Shown here piece by piece: positions 7,627 to 16,732 of a DNA stretch of 64,000 bases (position 1 is the first letter of the stretch; the number at the start of each line of letters is the position of its first letter). The notes under the pieces are model-generated. The model had not been told where the DNA came from and made no database searches. It was given only the letters and a program-made list of their open reading frames with translations. The stretch spans positions 62,001-126,000 of the forward strand of contig JAEWFF010000056.1 of assembly GCA_023388965.1 (NCBI GenBank), written 5' to 3'. The stretch is from Pseudomonadota bacterium. Its GTDB lineage: Bacteria; Pseudomonadota; Alphaproteobacteria; Rhizobiales; Methylopilaceae. The translations under genes and the position numbers were made by a program.

Positions 7627-8223
7627 ATGACAATCAGGCCCATTCTCGTGATTCCCGACAACCAGCTCCGCCAGACGACGGAGACGGTCGGCGCGATCGA
7701 CACCGAAATCCAGACTCTGATCGACGATATGTTCGACACGATGTACGCCGCGCCGGGCATCGGTCTTGCCGCGCCGCAGGTCGGCGTGATGAAGCGTCTC
7801 GCCGTGGTCGATGTGTCGAAGCGCGACGACGAGCAGGTGCCTTTGGCGCTCATCAATCCGCGCGTGGTCTGGGCCTCGGACGAATTCTCCGTCTACGAGG
7901 AAGGCTGCCTGTCGATCCCCGATTATTACGAGGAGGTCGAGCGGCCGGCGAAGGTGCGCGTCGCGTTCACGGACCGCGAGGGCCGGGAGCAGGAGATCGA
8001 GGCCGAGGGCGTGCTGGCGACCTGCATCCAGCATGAGATCGACCATCTCCACGGCGTCCTGTTCATCGACCACATCTCGAAGCTGAAGCGCGACATGGTG
8101 TGGAAGAAGGCCGTCAAGCTGTTCAAGCGCGAGGGGCCGCAGACCTATACGCCGAAGCCGAAGACCGCGCCGAAAACGCCGCCGGACGACGGCGACGACA
8201 TCGAGAACATAGGCGAATTGTGA
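7627..8223 (+). CDS. def: peptide deformylase
   Basis: Metalloenzyme that removes the formyl group from the N-terminal methionine of new proteins. All three motifs are present: GIGLAAPQ (44-51), EGCLS with metal ligand C94, and HEIDH (136-140) with two His ligands and the catalytic Glu. 198 residues, slightly long because of a Pro/Lys/Asp-rich C-terminal tail (about 170-198). ATG at 7627 gives the standard MTIRPILVIPD start. The stop overlaps the fmt start by GTGA, so deformylase and formyltransferase are translationally coupled. Confidence 0.97.
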   Translation: MTIRPILVIPDNQLRQTTETVGAIDTEIQTLIDDMFDTMYAAPGIGLAAPQVGVMKRLAVVDVSKRDDEQVPLALINPRVVWASDEFSVYEEGCLSIPDYYEEVERPAKVRVAFTDREGREQEIEAEGVLATCIQHEIDHLHGVLFIDHISKLKRDMVWKKAVKLFKREGPQTYTPKPKTAPKTPPDDGDDIENIGEL

Positions 8224-9152
8224 GTCTGCGACTCGTCTTCATGGGCACGCCGGATTTCGCGGTGCCGGTGCTCGCGGCGCTGAAAGAGGCGGGACACGAC
8301 ATCGCCGCCGTCTATACGCGTGCGCCCAAGCGCGCCGGACGCGGCATGAGCGAGACGCGCACGCCGGTCCATATGGCGGCCGATCTGTTCGGGCTGAACG
8401 TGCTGACGCCGGCGAATTTCAAATCCGAAGAAACGGTGGAGGCCTTTCGCGCACACCGGGCCGATGCGGCCGTGGTCGTGGCGTACGGACTTATCCTGCC
8501 GAAAACGGTGCTCGATGCGCCGCGCGAGGGCTGTTTCAACCTCCATGCCTCGCTTCTGCCGCGCTGGCGCGGAGCGGCGCCCATCAACCGTGCGATCATG
8601 GCGGGCGACGCGGAAACCGGCGTCGCGGTGATGAAGATGGATGAGGGCCTCGACACCGGCCCCGTCGCGCTGGTGGAGCGCACCGGCATCGGCGAAAACG
8701 AGACGGCGGGCGAACTGCACGACCGCCTTGCGCGGCTCGGTGCGCCGCTGATGGTGAAGGCGCTGCGCAGGTTGGAAGAGGGCGATCTTGCCGTTACGCC
8801 GCAGCCGGCCGAGGGCGTGGAATATGCCGCCAAGCTGACCAATGCCGAGACCTGTATTGACTGGTCGCGGCCCGCGCGCGCGGTGCACAATCATATCCGT
8901 GGCCTGTCGCCCTTTCCCGGTGCGTGGACGCAGTTCGAGACGCCGAAGGGCATGGAGCGCCTGCGCGTCCTGCGCAGCGAGATCGCGCAAGCGGGCGGCG
9001 GCGGGCCGGGCGTTCTGCGCGGCGACGGAGTGGTTGCCTGCGGCGAGGGCGCGGTGAAGCTCGTCACGGTTCAGCGCGCCGGCAAGGGGCCGATGGCGTT
9101 TGCCGATTTCGCGCGCGGCGCGCGGCTCGAGGCCGGGACGCGGTTTTCCTGA
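8220..9152 (+). CDS. fmt: methionyl-tRNA formyltransferase
   Basis: Transfers a formyl group from 10-formyl-THF to initiator Met-tRNA. 310 residues. The GTG at 8220 was chosen: it overlaps the def stop and gives the canonical MSLRLVFMGTPDFAVPVL start. Catalytic residues N107, H109 and D145 are visible, with the signature SLLPRWRGAAPI (111-122). The C-terminal OB-like domain follows from about 205. It overlaps truA by 1 bp (TGATG). Confidence 0.97.
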   Translation: MSLRLVFMGTPDFAVPVLAALKEAGHDIAAVYTRAPKRAGRGMSETRTPVHMAADLFGLNVLTPANFKSEETVEAFRAHRADAAVVVAYGLILPKTVLDAPREGCFNLHASLLPRWRGAAPINRAIMAGDAETGVAVMKMDEGLDTGPVALVERTGIGENETAGELHDRLARLGAPLMVKALRRLEEGDLAVTPQPAEGVEYAAKLTNAETCIDWSRPARAVHNHIRGLSPFPGAWTQFETPKGMERLRVLRSEIAQAGGGGPGVLRGDGVVACGEGAVKLVTVQRAGKGPMAFADFARGARLEAGTRFS

Positions 9153-9889
9153 TGCCGCGCTACAGGCTCATCATCGAATATGACGGCACGCCCTTTGTCG
9201 GCTGGCAGCGGCAGGACAATGGATTGTCGGTGCAGCAGGTGCTGGAAGAAGCGGTGTTTGCGTTCGCCGGCGAGCGGGCGCGTGTCGGCGGGGCGGGGCG
9301 CACCGATGCCGGTGTCCATGCGCGCGGGCAGGTGGCGCATGTCGATCTTGCGAAGGACTGGCCGACCGACACGGTGCGCGATGCGATCAACGCCAAGGCG
9401 CGGCCGCATCCGGTCGCGGTGCTGCATGCCGAGCAGGTGGACGGGGAATTCGACGCGCGCTTTTCCGCCGTCAAGCGCCATTACGAATATGTCATCATCG
9501 ACCGCCGCCCGCCGCTGACTCTCGAACGAGGCCGCGCCTGGCAGTTGCCGAAGGAACTCGATCACGAGATCATGCACCATGCGGCGCAGGTGCTTGTCGG
9601 GCGGCACGATTTCACGACCTTCAGGGCCAGCGAATGCCAGGCGAAATCGCCGGAAAAGACGCTGGACCGGCTCGATGTCGCGCGGCTCGGCGAGGCGGTG
9701 GTCGTGCGCGCCTCGGCGCGCAGCTTCCTGCACAATCAGGTGCGCTCCATGGTCGGCTCGCTGAAGCTCGTCGGCGAAGGCAAATGGAGCGCGCGGGATC
9801 TGAAGGCCGCGCTCGAGGCGAAGGACCGCGCGCGATGCGGCGCGCTGGCGCCGCCCGAGGGCCTATACCTTATCCGTGTCGATTACTGA
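9152..9889 (+). CDS. truA: tRNA pseudouridine(38-40) synthase
   Basis: Converts uridines 38-40 in the anticodon arm of tRNAs to pseudouridine. 245 residues. Catalytic D52 lies in the conserved GRTDAGVHA (49-57); FDARFSAVKRHYEYVI and SFLHNQVRSMVGSL are the other family blocks. Third gene of the coupled def-fmt-truA unit. Its last 27 bp overlap the 3' end of the convergent dapE gene, exactly where dapE encodes its unusual acidic tail. Confidence 0.97.
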   Translation: MPRYRLIIEYDGTPFVGWQRQDNGLSVQQVLEEAVFAFAGERARVGGAGRTDAGVHARGQVAHVDLAKDWPTDTVRDAINAKARPHPVAVLHAEQVDGEFDARFSAVKRHYEYVIIDRRPPLTLERGRAWQLPKELDHEIMHHAAQVLVGRHDFTTFRASECQAKSPEKTLDRLDVARLGEAVVVRASARSFLHNQVRSMVGSLKLVGEGKWSARDLKAALEAKDRARCGALAPPEGLYLIRVDY

Positions 9890-11626
9890 ATCGATCAGTT
9901 CTTCGGCGGAATCGAGGTGGGATTTCTCGCGCTCGTTTTCGCGCTCATCCGGCGCGTCGTCCGCCTGACGCAGCGCGTCCTCGAATTTCGCAAGCTCCAT
10001 GTCCTCGCGCGCTTCCGTGCCGCCGAGATTGAGCTCGGCTTCAAGCGCGGCTTCGAGATCGGCCTCGATGCTGATGGCATGAGGCGGCGGCTCCGGCGTG
10101 TCGTCGGCCTCCGACTCGGCCATATGTACGTCGTCCGGCCGGGCGGCATCGTCGTCGTCGCGCTCTAAGGCGTCGGGCTCGTCGCCGGATGACGTGTCGG
10201 CAGTGCCGGCTTCGACCTCTTCGGCCCCGGCCTCTTCGGCTTCCGGCGCGTCTGTCTCCGGTTCCAACGTTTCCGGTTCCACCTCTTCGGCCTCTGCCGT
10301 TTCGGACTCCGCCGTCTCGGACTCCGCCGTCTCCGGTTCCTCTATTTCCAGTTCGGGAACGGAAGATTCGGGCTCCGTTACTTCCTCCGGCTCCGGCAAA
10401 GCCGGCTCCGGCAGAGCAGCAGCGGCGGCGACGATGGCGGCAGGCTCTTCGTCGGGCAGTTTCGCATAGGTATCGAAATAGCGCGTCAATACGTTCTGGT
10501 AGATGCGCGAGACGGCTTCGAGATCGGCAAGCGCGATGCGCTCGTCCACCTGGTGCATGGTGGCATTGACCGGGCCAAGCTCGATGACCGGGCAGAAATC
10601 CTTGATGAAACGCGCATCGGAGGTGCCGCCGCCGGTCGAGAGTTTCGGCTTCTCGCCGGTTTCGTCCTGCACCGCCGCCGTGACGAGATCGAGGAAGGGG
10701 CCGGGGCTGGTGAGAAAGCTCGACGAGGGATTGGGCAGGAAGGAAAGATCGTAGCGCGTGCCGTTGGCGGCGCGCTCAACGCGTTCCGTAATGAGCGTTT
10801 TCAGGCTGTCGAGCGTATGGGCATCGCCGAAACGGATGTTGAACCGCACCGCGACCTTGGCCGGAATGACGTTGACCGTCTCGTTGCCGGTATCGACGCT
10901 TGTGATTTCGAGATTGGAGCGCTCGAACGAGGCCGTGCCGTAATCGACCGGCTGCAGCAGCGCGGTCATGACGGGCATGAGGCGCTTCAGCGGATTGTCG
11001 GCATTGTGCGGATAGGCGACATGGCCCTGCTTGCCGTGGATCGTCACAATGCCCGACAGGGAACCGCGGCGGCCGATCTTGATCTCGTCGCCGGTGCGCT
11101 CGCGGCTGGACGGTTCGGCGAGCAGGCAATGGTCGAATTTCTCGCCCTTCGCGCGCGTCCATTCGAGCAGTTTGGCGGTGCCGTTGACGGCCGCGCCTTC
11201 CTCGTCGCCGGTGAGAAGGAAGGCGATGGAGCCGCGCGTCGTGCCGTTGCCTTCGGCCAGATAGCGCAAGGCCGCGGCGACCATGGCCGCGACGCCGCCC
11301 TTCATGTCGACCGCGCCGCGTCCGTACAGAACGCCGTCGCGGATCTCGCCGGCGAACGGGGGCAGGGTCCACAGATCGCTGGCGCCCGGCGGCACGACAT
11401 CGGTGTGCCCGGCCAGAACGAGGACGGGCTCGGTCGTGCCGATGCGGGCGTAGAGATTGGAGACGTCGTCCGCGCCCGGTTCCGAGAAGGTTTCGAGATG
11501 CGTCCGGAAGCCGGCATCGCCCAGCAGCTTGCCGATAAGCGTCAGCGCGCCGCCCTCGTCGGGCGTCACGCTTTTGCAGCGGATCAGAGCCTGGGCGAGT
11601 TCAACGGGGTTTGCGGGGTCGGTCAC
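9863..11626 (-). CDS. dapE: succinyl-diaminopimelate desuccinylase with long acidic C-terminal extension
   Basis: Zinc peptidase-family enzyme of the DAP/lysine pathway that hydrolyses N-succinyl-L,L-DAP. With the GTG at 11626, which has GGAA 8 nt upstream, it starts VTDPANPVELAQALI, as in orthologues. Metal and catalytic residues: H74 and D76 (GHTDVV), D107 (RGAVDMKGG), E142/E143 (TGDEEG), E171 and H358 (MHQVDE). The enzyme ends near residue 390. About 197 further residues are extremely rich in Glu, Asp, Ala and Pro with TAESETAESE-type repeats; ordinary DapE is about 380 residues. An alternative ATG at 11680 overlaps the dapD stop (ATGA) and would add 18 residues. Confidence 0.93.
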   Translation of the reverse strand: MTDPANPVELAQALIRCKSVTPDEGGALTLIGKLLGDAGFRTHLETFSEPGADDVSNLYARIGTTEPVLVLAGHTDVVPPGASDLWTLPPFAGEIRDGVLYGRGAVDMKGGVAAMVAAALRYLAEGNGTTRGSIAFLLTGDEEGAAVNGTAKLLEWTRAKGEKFDHCLLAEPSSRERTGDEIKIGRRGSLSGIVTIHGKQGHVAYPHNADNPLKRLMPVMTALLQPVDYGTASFERSNLEITSVDTGNETVNVIPAKVAVRFNIRFGDAHTLDSLKTLITERVERAANGTRYDLSFLPNPSSSFLTSPGPFLDLVTAAVQDETGEKPKLSTGGGTSDARFIKDFCPVIELGPVNATMHQVDERIALADLEAVSRIYQNVLTRYFDTYAKLPDEEPAAIVAAAAALPEPALPEPEEVTEPESSVPELEIEEPETAESETAESETAEAEEVEPETLEPETDAPEAEEAGAEEVEAGTADTSSGDEPDALERDDDDAARPDDVHMAESEADDTPEPPPHAISIEADLEAALEAELNLGGTEAREDMELAKFEDALRQADDAPDERENEREKSHLDSAEELIDSVIDTDKV

Positions 11627-11676
11627 GCGAGGGCTTCCATCACGGAAAAAGAGGGTGGTCGCCCCGGCGGCGCGCG

Positions 11677-12519
<843 letters not shown>

Positions 12520-12717
12520 TCGTCCATCTCCCTGAATTCGTGGCCGGTTTGTTCGCCCGGGCGGGCCGCGAAGTCAATCGAAAGGCCGCTTTCGCGAATA
12601 ACGGTTTTCATCTGTAAAAGGCAAAAGACGTTTACCCCAGCGGTAATTAGGATGAAATTCAAGGAATTATGTCGGATGGGGGCTGGTATAAGGCGCGCGA
12701 CGGATTATATGTACGTT

Positions 12718-13449
12718 ATGCAGAATATTCATTCGTTCTCGCTTGGCGATCGTGTGAACCTCGCCAAGGCGCCCCCTAAAACTCCGCGTGGACCCTATAC
12801 GATCACGGCGCTCATGCCCGAGGGGCCCGATGGCGAGCCGCAATACGGCATAAAGGCCGAGGGCGAGGGGCCGGAGCGTGTGGTCACGGAAAGCGACATC
12901 CTGAGCGTGTCCCCGGCGACGCCCGAGGAATTGCGCGCCCAGCGCGAGGCCGAGAAGGCCGAGCGTCAGGCCGAGGCTCGGACTGCCTGGAACGATTATA
13001 TCGAAGAGCGTGAATCGATTGCCCGACGCACGGCGGAGTTGCGCGAAATGCGCCTGAAGGCGGAGGCGGCTGCGGCCGCCAAGATCGCGGCTCTGGCGAA
13101 ATCCGCGCAGGCCACCAAGGCCGCTGCCTCCAAAACGGGGACGGCGAAAAAGGCGGGTTCCGTGAAGGCCGAGGCGAAGCCGGCCGCAAAAACGGCGTCT
13201 GCCGCCAAGGCGAAGGTTCCGGCCGCTGCCAAAAAGGCGCCGCTGGCGGCCAGCCCGACGAAAACGGCGGCCAAGGCTGAAACCGCCAAGACCGAAACGG
13301 CGAAGGCCGAGCCTGCGGCGCGCAAATCCAGCGCCAAGACGACCGCCGCACGGGCCATCAAGGCTCCGCCGAGCGCGAAGGCCGCAGCCAAGACCTCGAC
13401 GCAAGGCAAGGCGGTCAAATCCGCTGCGCCTCACCGTCAGGCAAGCTGA
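12718..13449 (+). CDS. orphan protein: small GDxV/LPE domain fused to a Lys/Ala-rich H1-like tail
   Basis: 243-residue protein of unknown function. Residues about 8-65 form a compact domain with FSLGDRVNLAK, YTITALMPEGPDGEPQYGIK and ERVVTESDIL. Clear relatives of this domain are the proteins at 15717-15944 and 16733-16933. A charged, likely helical stretch follows (about 75-125). The last 120 residues consist mostly of Ala, Lys, Thr, Ser and Pro with AAK, KTA and AKP-like units, similar to bacterial histone-H1-like tails. DNA binding is an inference from that composition. Start at ATG 12718; ATG 12709 is also possible. No operon partner. Confidence 0.75.
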   Translation: MQNIHSFSLGDRVNLAKAPPKTPRGPYTITALMPEGPDGEPQYGIKAEGEGPERVVTESDILSVSPATPEELRAQREAEKAERQAEARTAWNDYIEERESIARRTAELREMRLKAEAAAAAKIAALAKSAQATKAAASKTGTAKKAGSVKAEAKPAAKTASAAKAKVPAAAKKAPLAASPTKTAAKAETAKTETAKAEPAARKSSAKTTAARAIKAPPSAKAAAKTSTQGKAVKSAAPHRQAS

Positions 13450-13472
13450 ACCTCCCGAATCCGATCCCGTCG

Positions 13473-13492
13473 AACCCGGCCCTTGCCGGGTT
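13473..13492 (+). terminator. weak hairpin after the H1-like-tail gene
   Basis: A perfect 8-bp stem AACCCGGC/GCCGGGTT with loop CCTT lies 23 bp after the stop. It lacks a good T-run, so terminator function is uncertain. Confidence 0.4.
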
Positions 13493-13589
13493 CTGAGCTT
13501 TCCGGGCCGGTCCGGCAGAAGCTGGCGCGGCTTTTCGGCAACACCCTGTGGCAAAACGGCAATGTGAGCGCGGCCCGCGCCGGCGCGCT

Positions 13590-13985
13590 ATGATCTTGCC
13601 CAGATTTTTCCTTAGATGCCGCGACATGCAAAGCGGCGCATCCCCATCATCGGCGTTTCCCGGGCGGTTTCTCATTGCCCTTGTGTGCGCGTGCGCTTTG
13701 ACCTTCGGCCTGGTGGCGCAGAGCCAAGCGCGCGGCGCCCATGCAACGCGCCTTCCGGTCCCGCAACAGGTGGCGATCATCGCCGCCACGGGCCAGACTG
13801 CTCCCGCGCCCGCCGCCGCTCCCTGCCCGTTCGCCGTGCTTGTTGCCGGTGTCGTGCCGATGCAGGAAGGCACGCTTTCCAAACCGTCCGCCACCTCCCG
13901 CGCACTGCTTTATGCGCTGGTTCACGACGCCGCGACCCCGCTCGCGGTCTCCGGCGGCCTCTTCCGCCCGCCGCGAACGGCCTGA
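13590..13985 (+). CDS. small hypothetical protein with one hydrophobic N-terminal segment
   Basis: Possible 131-residue exported or membrane-anchored protein; I do not recognise the family. A basic stretch and a hydrophobic segment (FLIALVCACALTFGLVAQSQ) look like a signal peptide or anchor. The rest is Ala/Pro-rich and ends in GGLFRPPRTA. No ribosome-binding site is obvious for the ATG at 13590 or the alternative at 13626. It is immediately upstream of the L,D-transpeptidase gene on the same strand (41 bp gap), so it may be co-transcribed with it. Coding status is only moderately supported. Confidence 0.42.
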   Translation: MILPRFFLRCRDMQSGASPSSAFPGRFLIALVCACALTFGLVAQSQARGAHATRLPVPQQVAIIAATGQTAPAPAAAPCPFAVLVAGVVPMQEGTLSKPSATSRALLYALVHDAATPLAVSGGLFRPPRTA

Positions 13986-14026
13986 CGCCCCGCACGTCAG
14001 AAATCCTTCTTCCGGAGTTTCAGTAA

Positions 14027-14713
14027 ATGACCAGCATTCTCATGCCGGCGGCCGGCACCTTGTCACGCCGCCTTTTCCTTGCGGGTATGGCCGCCTCGCT
14101 CGCCGCCTGCCGGCAGACCACCGCCGAGGGCCCGGTCCCCGAGATCGCGACGCCGCGCTATGCCGATCTTTATCCGCCCATGCCCGATGAGCGGTTTCCC
14201 GTTCCCGGTGTGCAGAAAGGCCTTATCCCGGCGAAATATGTGCGCCAGCAGGTCGATTACGCGACCGCCGAGCCGGTCGGCACCGTCGTGGTCGATCCGG
14301 GCGAGCGGTATCTCTATCTCGTCCAGGAGGGCGGCAAGGCGATGCGCTACGGCGTCGGCGTCGGCCGCGACGGCTTCGCCTGGAACGGCGTTGCGACGAT
14401 CCAGATGAAGCGCGAATGGCCGCGCTGGACGCCGCCCGCCGAGATGATCCTGCGCCAGCCGGAACTGGAGCAATACCGCCACGGCATGGAGCCGAGCCTT
14501 GAAAACCCGCTCGGCGCCCGTGCGCTCTATCTGTTCCAGGGCGGCAAGGACACGCTCTACCGCATCCATGGCAGCAACGAGCCGCGTTCGATCGGCACCA
14601 ATGTCTCCTCGGGCTGCGTGCGCCTCCTGAATCAGGACATCATCGACCTTTACGCCCGCGTGCCGCTGCGCACGCGCGTCGTCGTTCTGCCGGCAGCCGG
14701 CCCGACGGCCTGA
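14027..14713 (+). CDS. L,D-transpeptidase (YkuD domain), predicted lipoprotein
   Basis: Cell-wall enzyme of 228 residues of the YkuD family, which makes 3-3 peptidoglycan cross-links or attaches proteins to the wall. The N terminus has SRRLFLAG (twin Arg 14-15) and a lipobox LAAC with Cys28, so it may be exported by Tat and lipidated. Catalytic motif HGSNEPRSIGTNVSSGCVR contains H181, S195 and C197 plus R199. The gene ends shortly before a bidirectional terminator. The acceptor substrate cannot be told from the sequence. Confidence 0.92.
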   Translation: MTSILMPAAGTLSRRLFLAGMAASLAACRQTTAEGPVPEIATPRYADLYPPMPDERFPVPGVQKGLIPAKYVRQQVDYATAEPVGTVVVDPGERYLYLVQEGGKAMRYGVGVGRDGFAWNGVATIQMKREWPRWTPPAEMILRQPELEQYRHGMEPSLENPLGARALYLFQGGKDTLYRIHGSNEPRSIGTNVSSGCVRLLNQDIIDLYARVPLRTRVVVLPAAGPTA

Positions 14714-14758
14714 CGGCGGATCGGCCCTTTCCCATGAGTGGAGAGGCGGCCGCGCAAC

Positions 14759-14792
14759 AAAAAAGCCCGGATGCATTGCATCCGGGCTTTTT
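14759..14792. terminator. bidirectional terminator between the L,D-transpeptidase and PepSY genes
   Basis: The near-perfect inverted repeat GCCCGGATGCA/TGCATCCGGGC (14765-14787) is flanked by five or more A on the left and T on the right. It can therefore end transcription from both converging genes. Confidence 0.85.
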
Positions 14793-14813
14793 GCGTTTCG
14801 CGCGAAGCGAAGC

Positions 14814-15077
14814 TCAGTCTTCGAGTTCCTTGCTGACGATCGAGAAGTTCTGGTCGAGCTTCAGGTCGTAGCGCTTGCCGTCGGCCGCGATCGCGTCGTC
14901 GACTTCCCAGCGGCCATCGTCCAGTTCGATCTCTTTCCAGGAGGAATAGCCCTGGGCGCCCAGCGCGGCCTCGATGGCGGCGCGCTCGTCCGCATTCGGC
15001 GCACGGTCGGCCAGAGCGGAGGCGATCGAGCCGAAGGTCAACGCGAAGGTGGCGGCAGAAAGGGCAAGCTTGTGCAT
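14814..15077 (-). CDS. small secreted PepSY-like protein
   Basis: 87-residue protein with a signal peptide (MHKLALSAATFALTFGSIASALA) and a short domain, AIEAALGAQGYSSWKEIELDDGRWEVDDA followed by YDLKLDQNF, that matches the PepSY_2 pattern. Such small periplasmic proteins may bind or inhibit proteases, or bind metals; function here is unknown. The ATG at 15077 was chosen because the upstream extension lacks the signal-peptide form. Convergent with the L,D-transpeptidase gene. Confidence 0.82.
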   Translation of the reverse strand: MHKLALSAATFALTFGSIASALADRAPNADERAAIEAALGAQGYSSWKEIELDDGRWEVDDAIAADGKRYDLKLDQNFSIVSKELED

Positions 15078-15262
15078 GGTCAGGGATCCCCGTTGTCGAT
15101 AGCATGATCTAGGAGCCTTTCCCGGAACGGCAAGGCGGCAGGGCAGCACACTCCCGAGAATTCCGCCCGTGCCATGCAAAAAGTGCGATGCCGCGGCCGC
15201 GTTTTTCTTGACCGGAGGTGCCGCCGGGCGCCAATTTGCGCCCCCCGATCCGGAGGCGCCCC

Positions 15263-15436
15263 ATGCCCGAAACGCCCAACACCTTCAACAAGGCCCCGAA
15301 ACGCAAACCCGAGAAGGCGCGCCGTGTCGTGCTCTCGGACGAAGACAGGAAGGCCTATGAGGAATTGATGCGCAAGCGCGATGCCGAGCATCGCGAATAT
15401 GGCCGCCATCTCGACCCGTCCACACGGCGCGTCTGA
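15263..15436 (+). CDS. small basic hypothetical protein (57 aa)
   Basis: Very small, strongly charged protein, starting MPETPNTFNKAPKRKPEKARR and continuing as a likely helix (SDEDRKAYEELMRKRDAEHREYG). The start at 15263 has a good ribosome-binding site (GGAGG, 6 nt upstream). I do not recognise a named family. It is isolated, with a divergent gene upstream and an opposite-strand gene downstream. Confidence 0.6.
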   Translation: MPETPNTFNKAPKRKPEKARRVVLSDEDRKAYEELMRKRDAEHREYGRHLDPSTRRV

Positions 15437-15504
15437 CACGACGCCGGGCTGCGAGCGTCAGGCCGGCCCGAGCACGCGCGCGGCGGCGCCGGGCTGTTCG
15501 CGGT

Positions 15505-15720
15505 TCATTTGAGTCCGGCCGAATAGCGGAAAGTGCGGCCATCCGCATCGCGGCTGTGCCAGCACATGCGATCCTGATCGTAGGTGAAACTGTCATGGCA
15601 GCGCGCCAGCCGCTCGGCCTCGTTCTGCGCGCGCCACAGGTCGGAGTGGGACTTGATCGTGGACGCCCTGGCGATCACGGACGTACCGTCAATTTCCAGG
15701 CGGCGGACGACATAGCTCAT
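15505..15720 (-). CDS. small hypothetical protein (71 aa), coupled to the upstream GDxV-domain gene
   Basis: 71 residues beginning MSYVVRRLEIDGTSVIARAS, with a central WRAQNEAERLA helix and a C-terminal block DQDRMCWHSRDADGRTFRY. No family recognised. Its ATG overlaps the stop of the gene at 15717-15944 by ATGA, so the two are translationally coupled and likely act together. No signal peptide or membrane segment is seen. Confidence 0.68.
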   Translation of the reverse strand: MSYVVRRLEIDGTSVIARASTIKSHSDLWRAQNEAERLARCHDSFTYDQDRMCWHSRDADGRTFRYSAGLK

Positions 15721-15944
15721 GAAAACGGGCCTTTCCTGTCCGTACTTGCGGCAAGATCGTCCTCGGCCATCATCCGCTCGCCGGCAATGGTGTCGTGCCG
15801 GATGCGGTATTGCAGTTTCCCCTGCGCGTTCTCGGGAAGCAGCCTGACGATGCGATATCCGTCACGCGGTGCGTTGTATGGGGGAGAGCGCAGGGCCACG
15901 CGGTCGCCCGCGGCAAATTCGTGTTTGCTGATCATATGCTCCAC
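15717..15944 (-). CDS. small orphan protein with the GDxV/LLPE domain
   Basis: 75 residues, or 72 from the second Met. It shows FAAGDRVALRS, YRIVRLLPENAQGKLQYRIR and GERMMAEDDL, the same order of blocks as in the proteins at 12718-13449 and 16733-16933. The spacing suggests a small beta-barrel fold, perhaps SH3/KOW-like, but this is an inference. It is followed by a coupled 71-residue orphan. Function is unknown. Confidence 0.72.
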   Translation of the reverse strand: MEHMISKHEFAAGDRVALRSPPYNAPRDGYRIVRLLPENAQGKLQYRIRHDTIAGERMMAEDDLAASTDRKGPFS

Positions 15945-15979
15945 ATGGGTGCGCGCGCGATGACGGCGCGGGAGCAGAA

Positions 15980-16219
15980 CTAGGCCGACGGAACCTCGCC
16001 TTCCGCTTCGCGGCAGGCACGTTCATAGACGTCGGAAATCTGCCTGTTCTGCAGGCGCAGGTGATCGGTTTCGATCGACGTGCATTTCAGCGCCGCGGGC
16101 TGCTTTTCGACCGCAAAGCGCACGGCCTCGGCCAAAGTGGCGAAGCGGCGGTAGGGACAAATCCTGCCTTCGGCCGACTGGCGGCCGGTATACATTTCGG
16201 CAGGCGCACGGAAATCCAC
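15980..16219 (-). CDS. small hypothetical protein (79 aa)
   Basis: Starts at a GTG (16219) preceded by GGGAG 5 nt upstream, giving VDFRAPAEMYTGRQ; a Met nine codons in is an alternative. Residues about 20-45 read YRRFATLAEAVRFAVEKQ, a pattern seen in many small rhizobial proteins of unknown function, and the C terminus is acidic. It lies downstream of the csp gene and its terminator on the same strand. No membrane segment or signal peptide. Confidence 0.62.
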   Translation of the reverse strand: MDFRAPAEMYTGRQSAEGRICPYRRFATLAEAVRFAVEKQPAALKCTSIETDHLRLQNRQISDVYERACREAEGEVPSA

Positions 16220-16231
16220 GATATCTCCCTG

Positions 16232-16264
16232 AAACGAAAAAGGCCCGGCGCATGGCCGGGCCTT
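16232..16264 (-). terminator. rho-independent terminator of the cold-shock gene
   Basis: A perfect 10-bp stem AAGGCCCGGC/GCCGGGCCTT (16240-16249 with 16255-16264) is followed on the minus strand by a T-rich run. It lies 11 bp after the csp stop. Confidence 0.88.
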
Positions 16265-16274
16265 CTGTGTGGGG

Positions 16275-16481
16275 TCAGGCCAGCTCGAGAGCCGCAGCCT
16301 TGGTCTTGCCACGCTCCGAAACCACCTCGAACGAGACCTTCTGGCCTTCGCCGAGACCGGGGATGCCGGCGGCTTCGAGGGCAGTGGCGTGGACGAACAC
16401 GTCCGGGCCGCCATTGTCCGGCTGAATGAAACCGAAGCCCTTCTGGGCGTTATAGAACTTTACTGTACCTGTGGCAGCCAT
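16275..16481 (-). CDS. cold-shock domain protein (CspA family)
   Basis: 68-residue single cold-shock domain that binds single-stranded RNA or DNA. RNP1 is KGFGFI (14-19) and RNP2 is VFVHATAL (from 28). Start at the ATG at 16481 with GGAGG-like GAGGCC just upstream. About 250 bp of untranslated space lies upstream, enough for the long leader usual in csp mRNAs; I could not identify a specific leader structure or promoter there. The gene has its own terminator. Confidence 0.95.
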   Translation of the reverse strand: MAATGTVKFYNAQKGFGFIQPDNGGPDVFVHATALEAAGIPGLGEGQKVSFEVVSERGKTKAAALELA

Positions 16482-16732
16482 CTTGGCCTCCGTAAAATGC
16501 GCTCCTGGCGCGACCTGAAATGACGAAGCTCGGGAGTGACTTGGAAGCACACCCTTCAGGACGTACGGACAAGGCAAGCCGGAATTCGGCCCGTTCGGCC
16601 TCGGCGGGGTTCGGTTTCGACCTGCGCCGGGCTCTGTTGCGTCATATCTGTCGCAGCGGGCAGAAACACCATGGACCATTGCCCCCAAAATAGCAAATAG
16701 CCAGCGCCCGGAGAGGGTGTTAGGCTGGCCGC

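Noticed and set aside
10098..10469. Serine-rich 123-codon frame opposite the dapE tail
   Set aside because: It is the complement of the Glu/Asp codon repeats of the dapE extension; repeated GCC/TCG complement gives serine runs.
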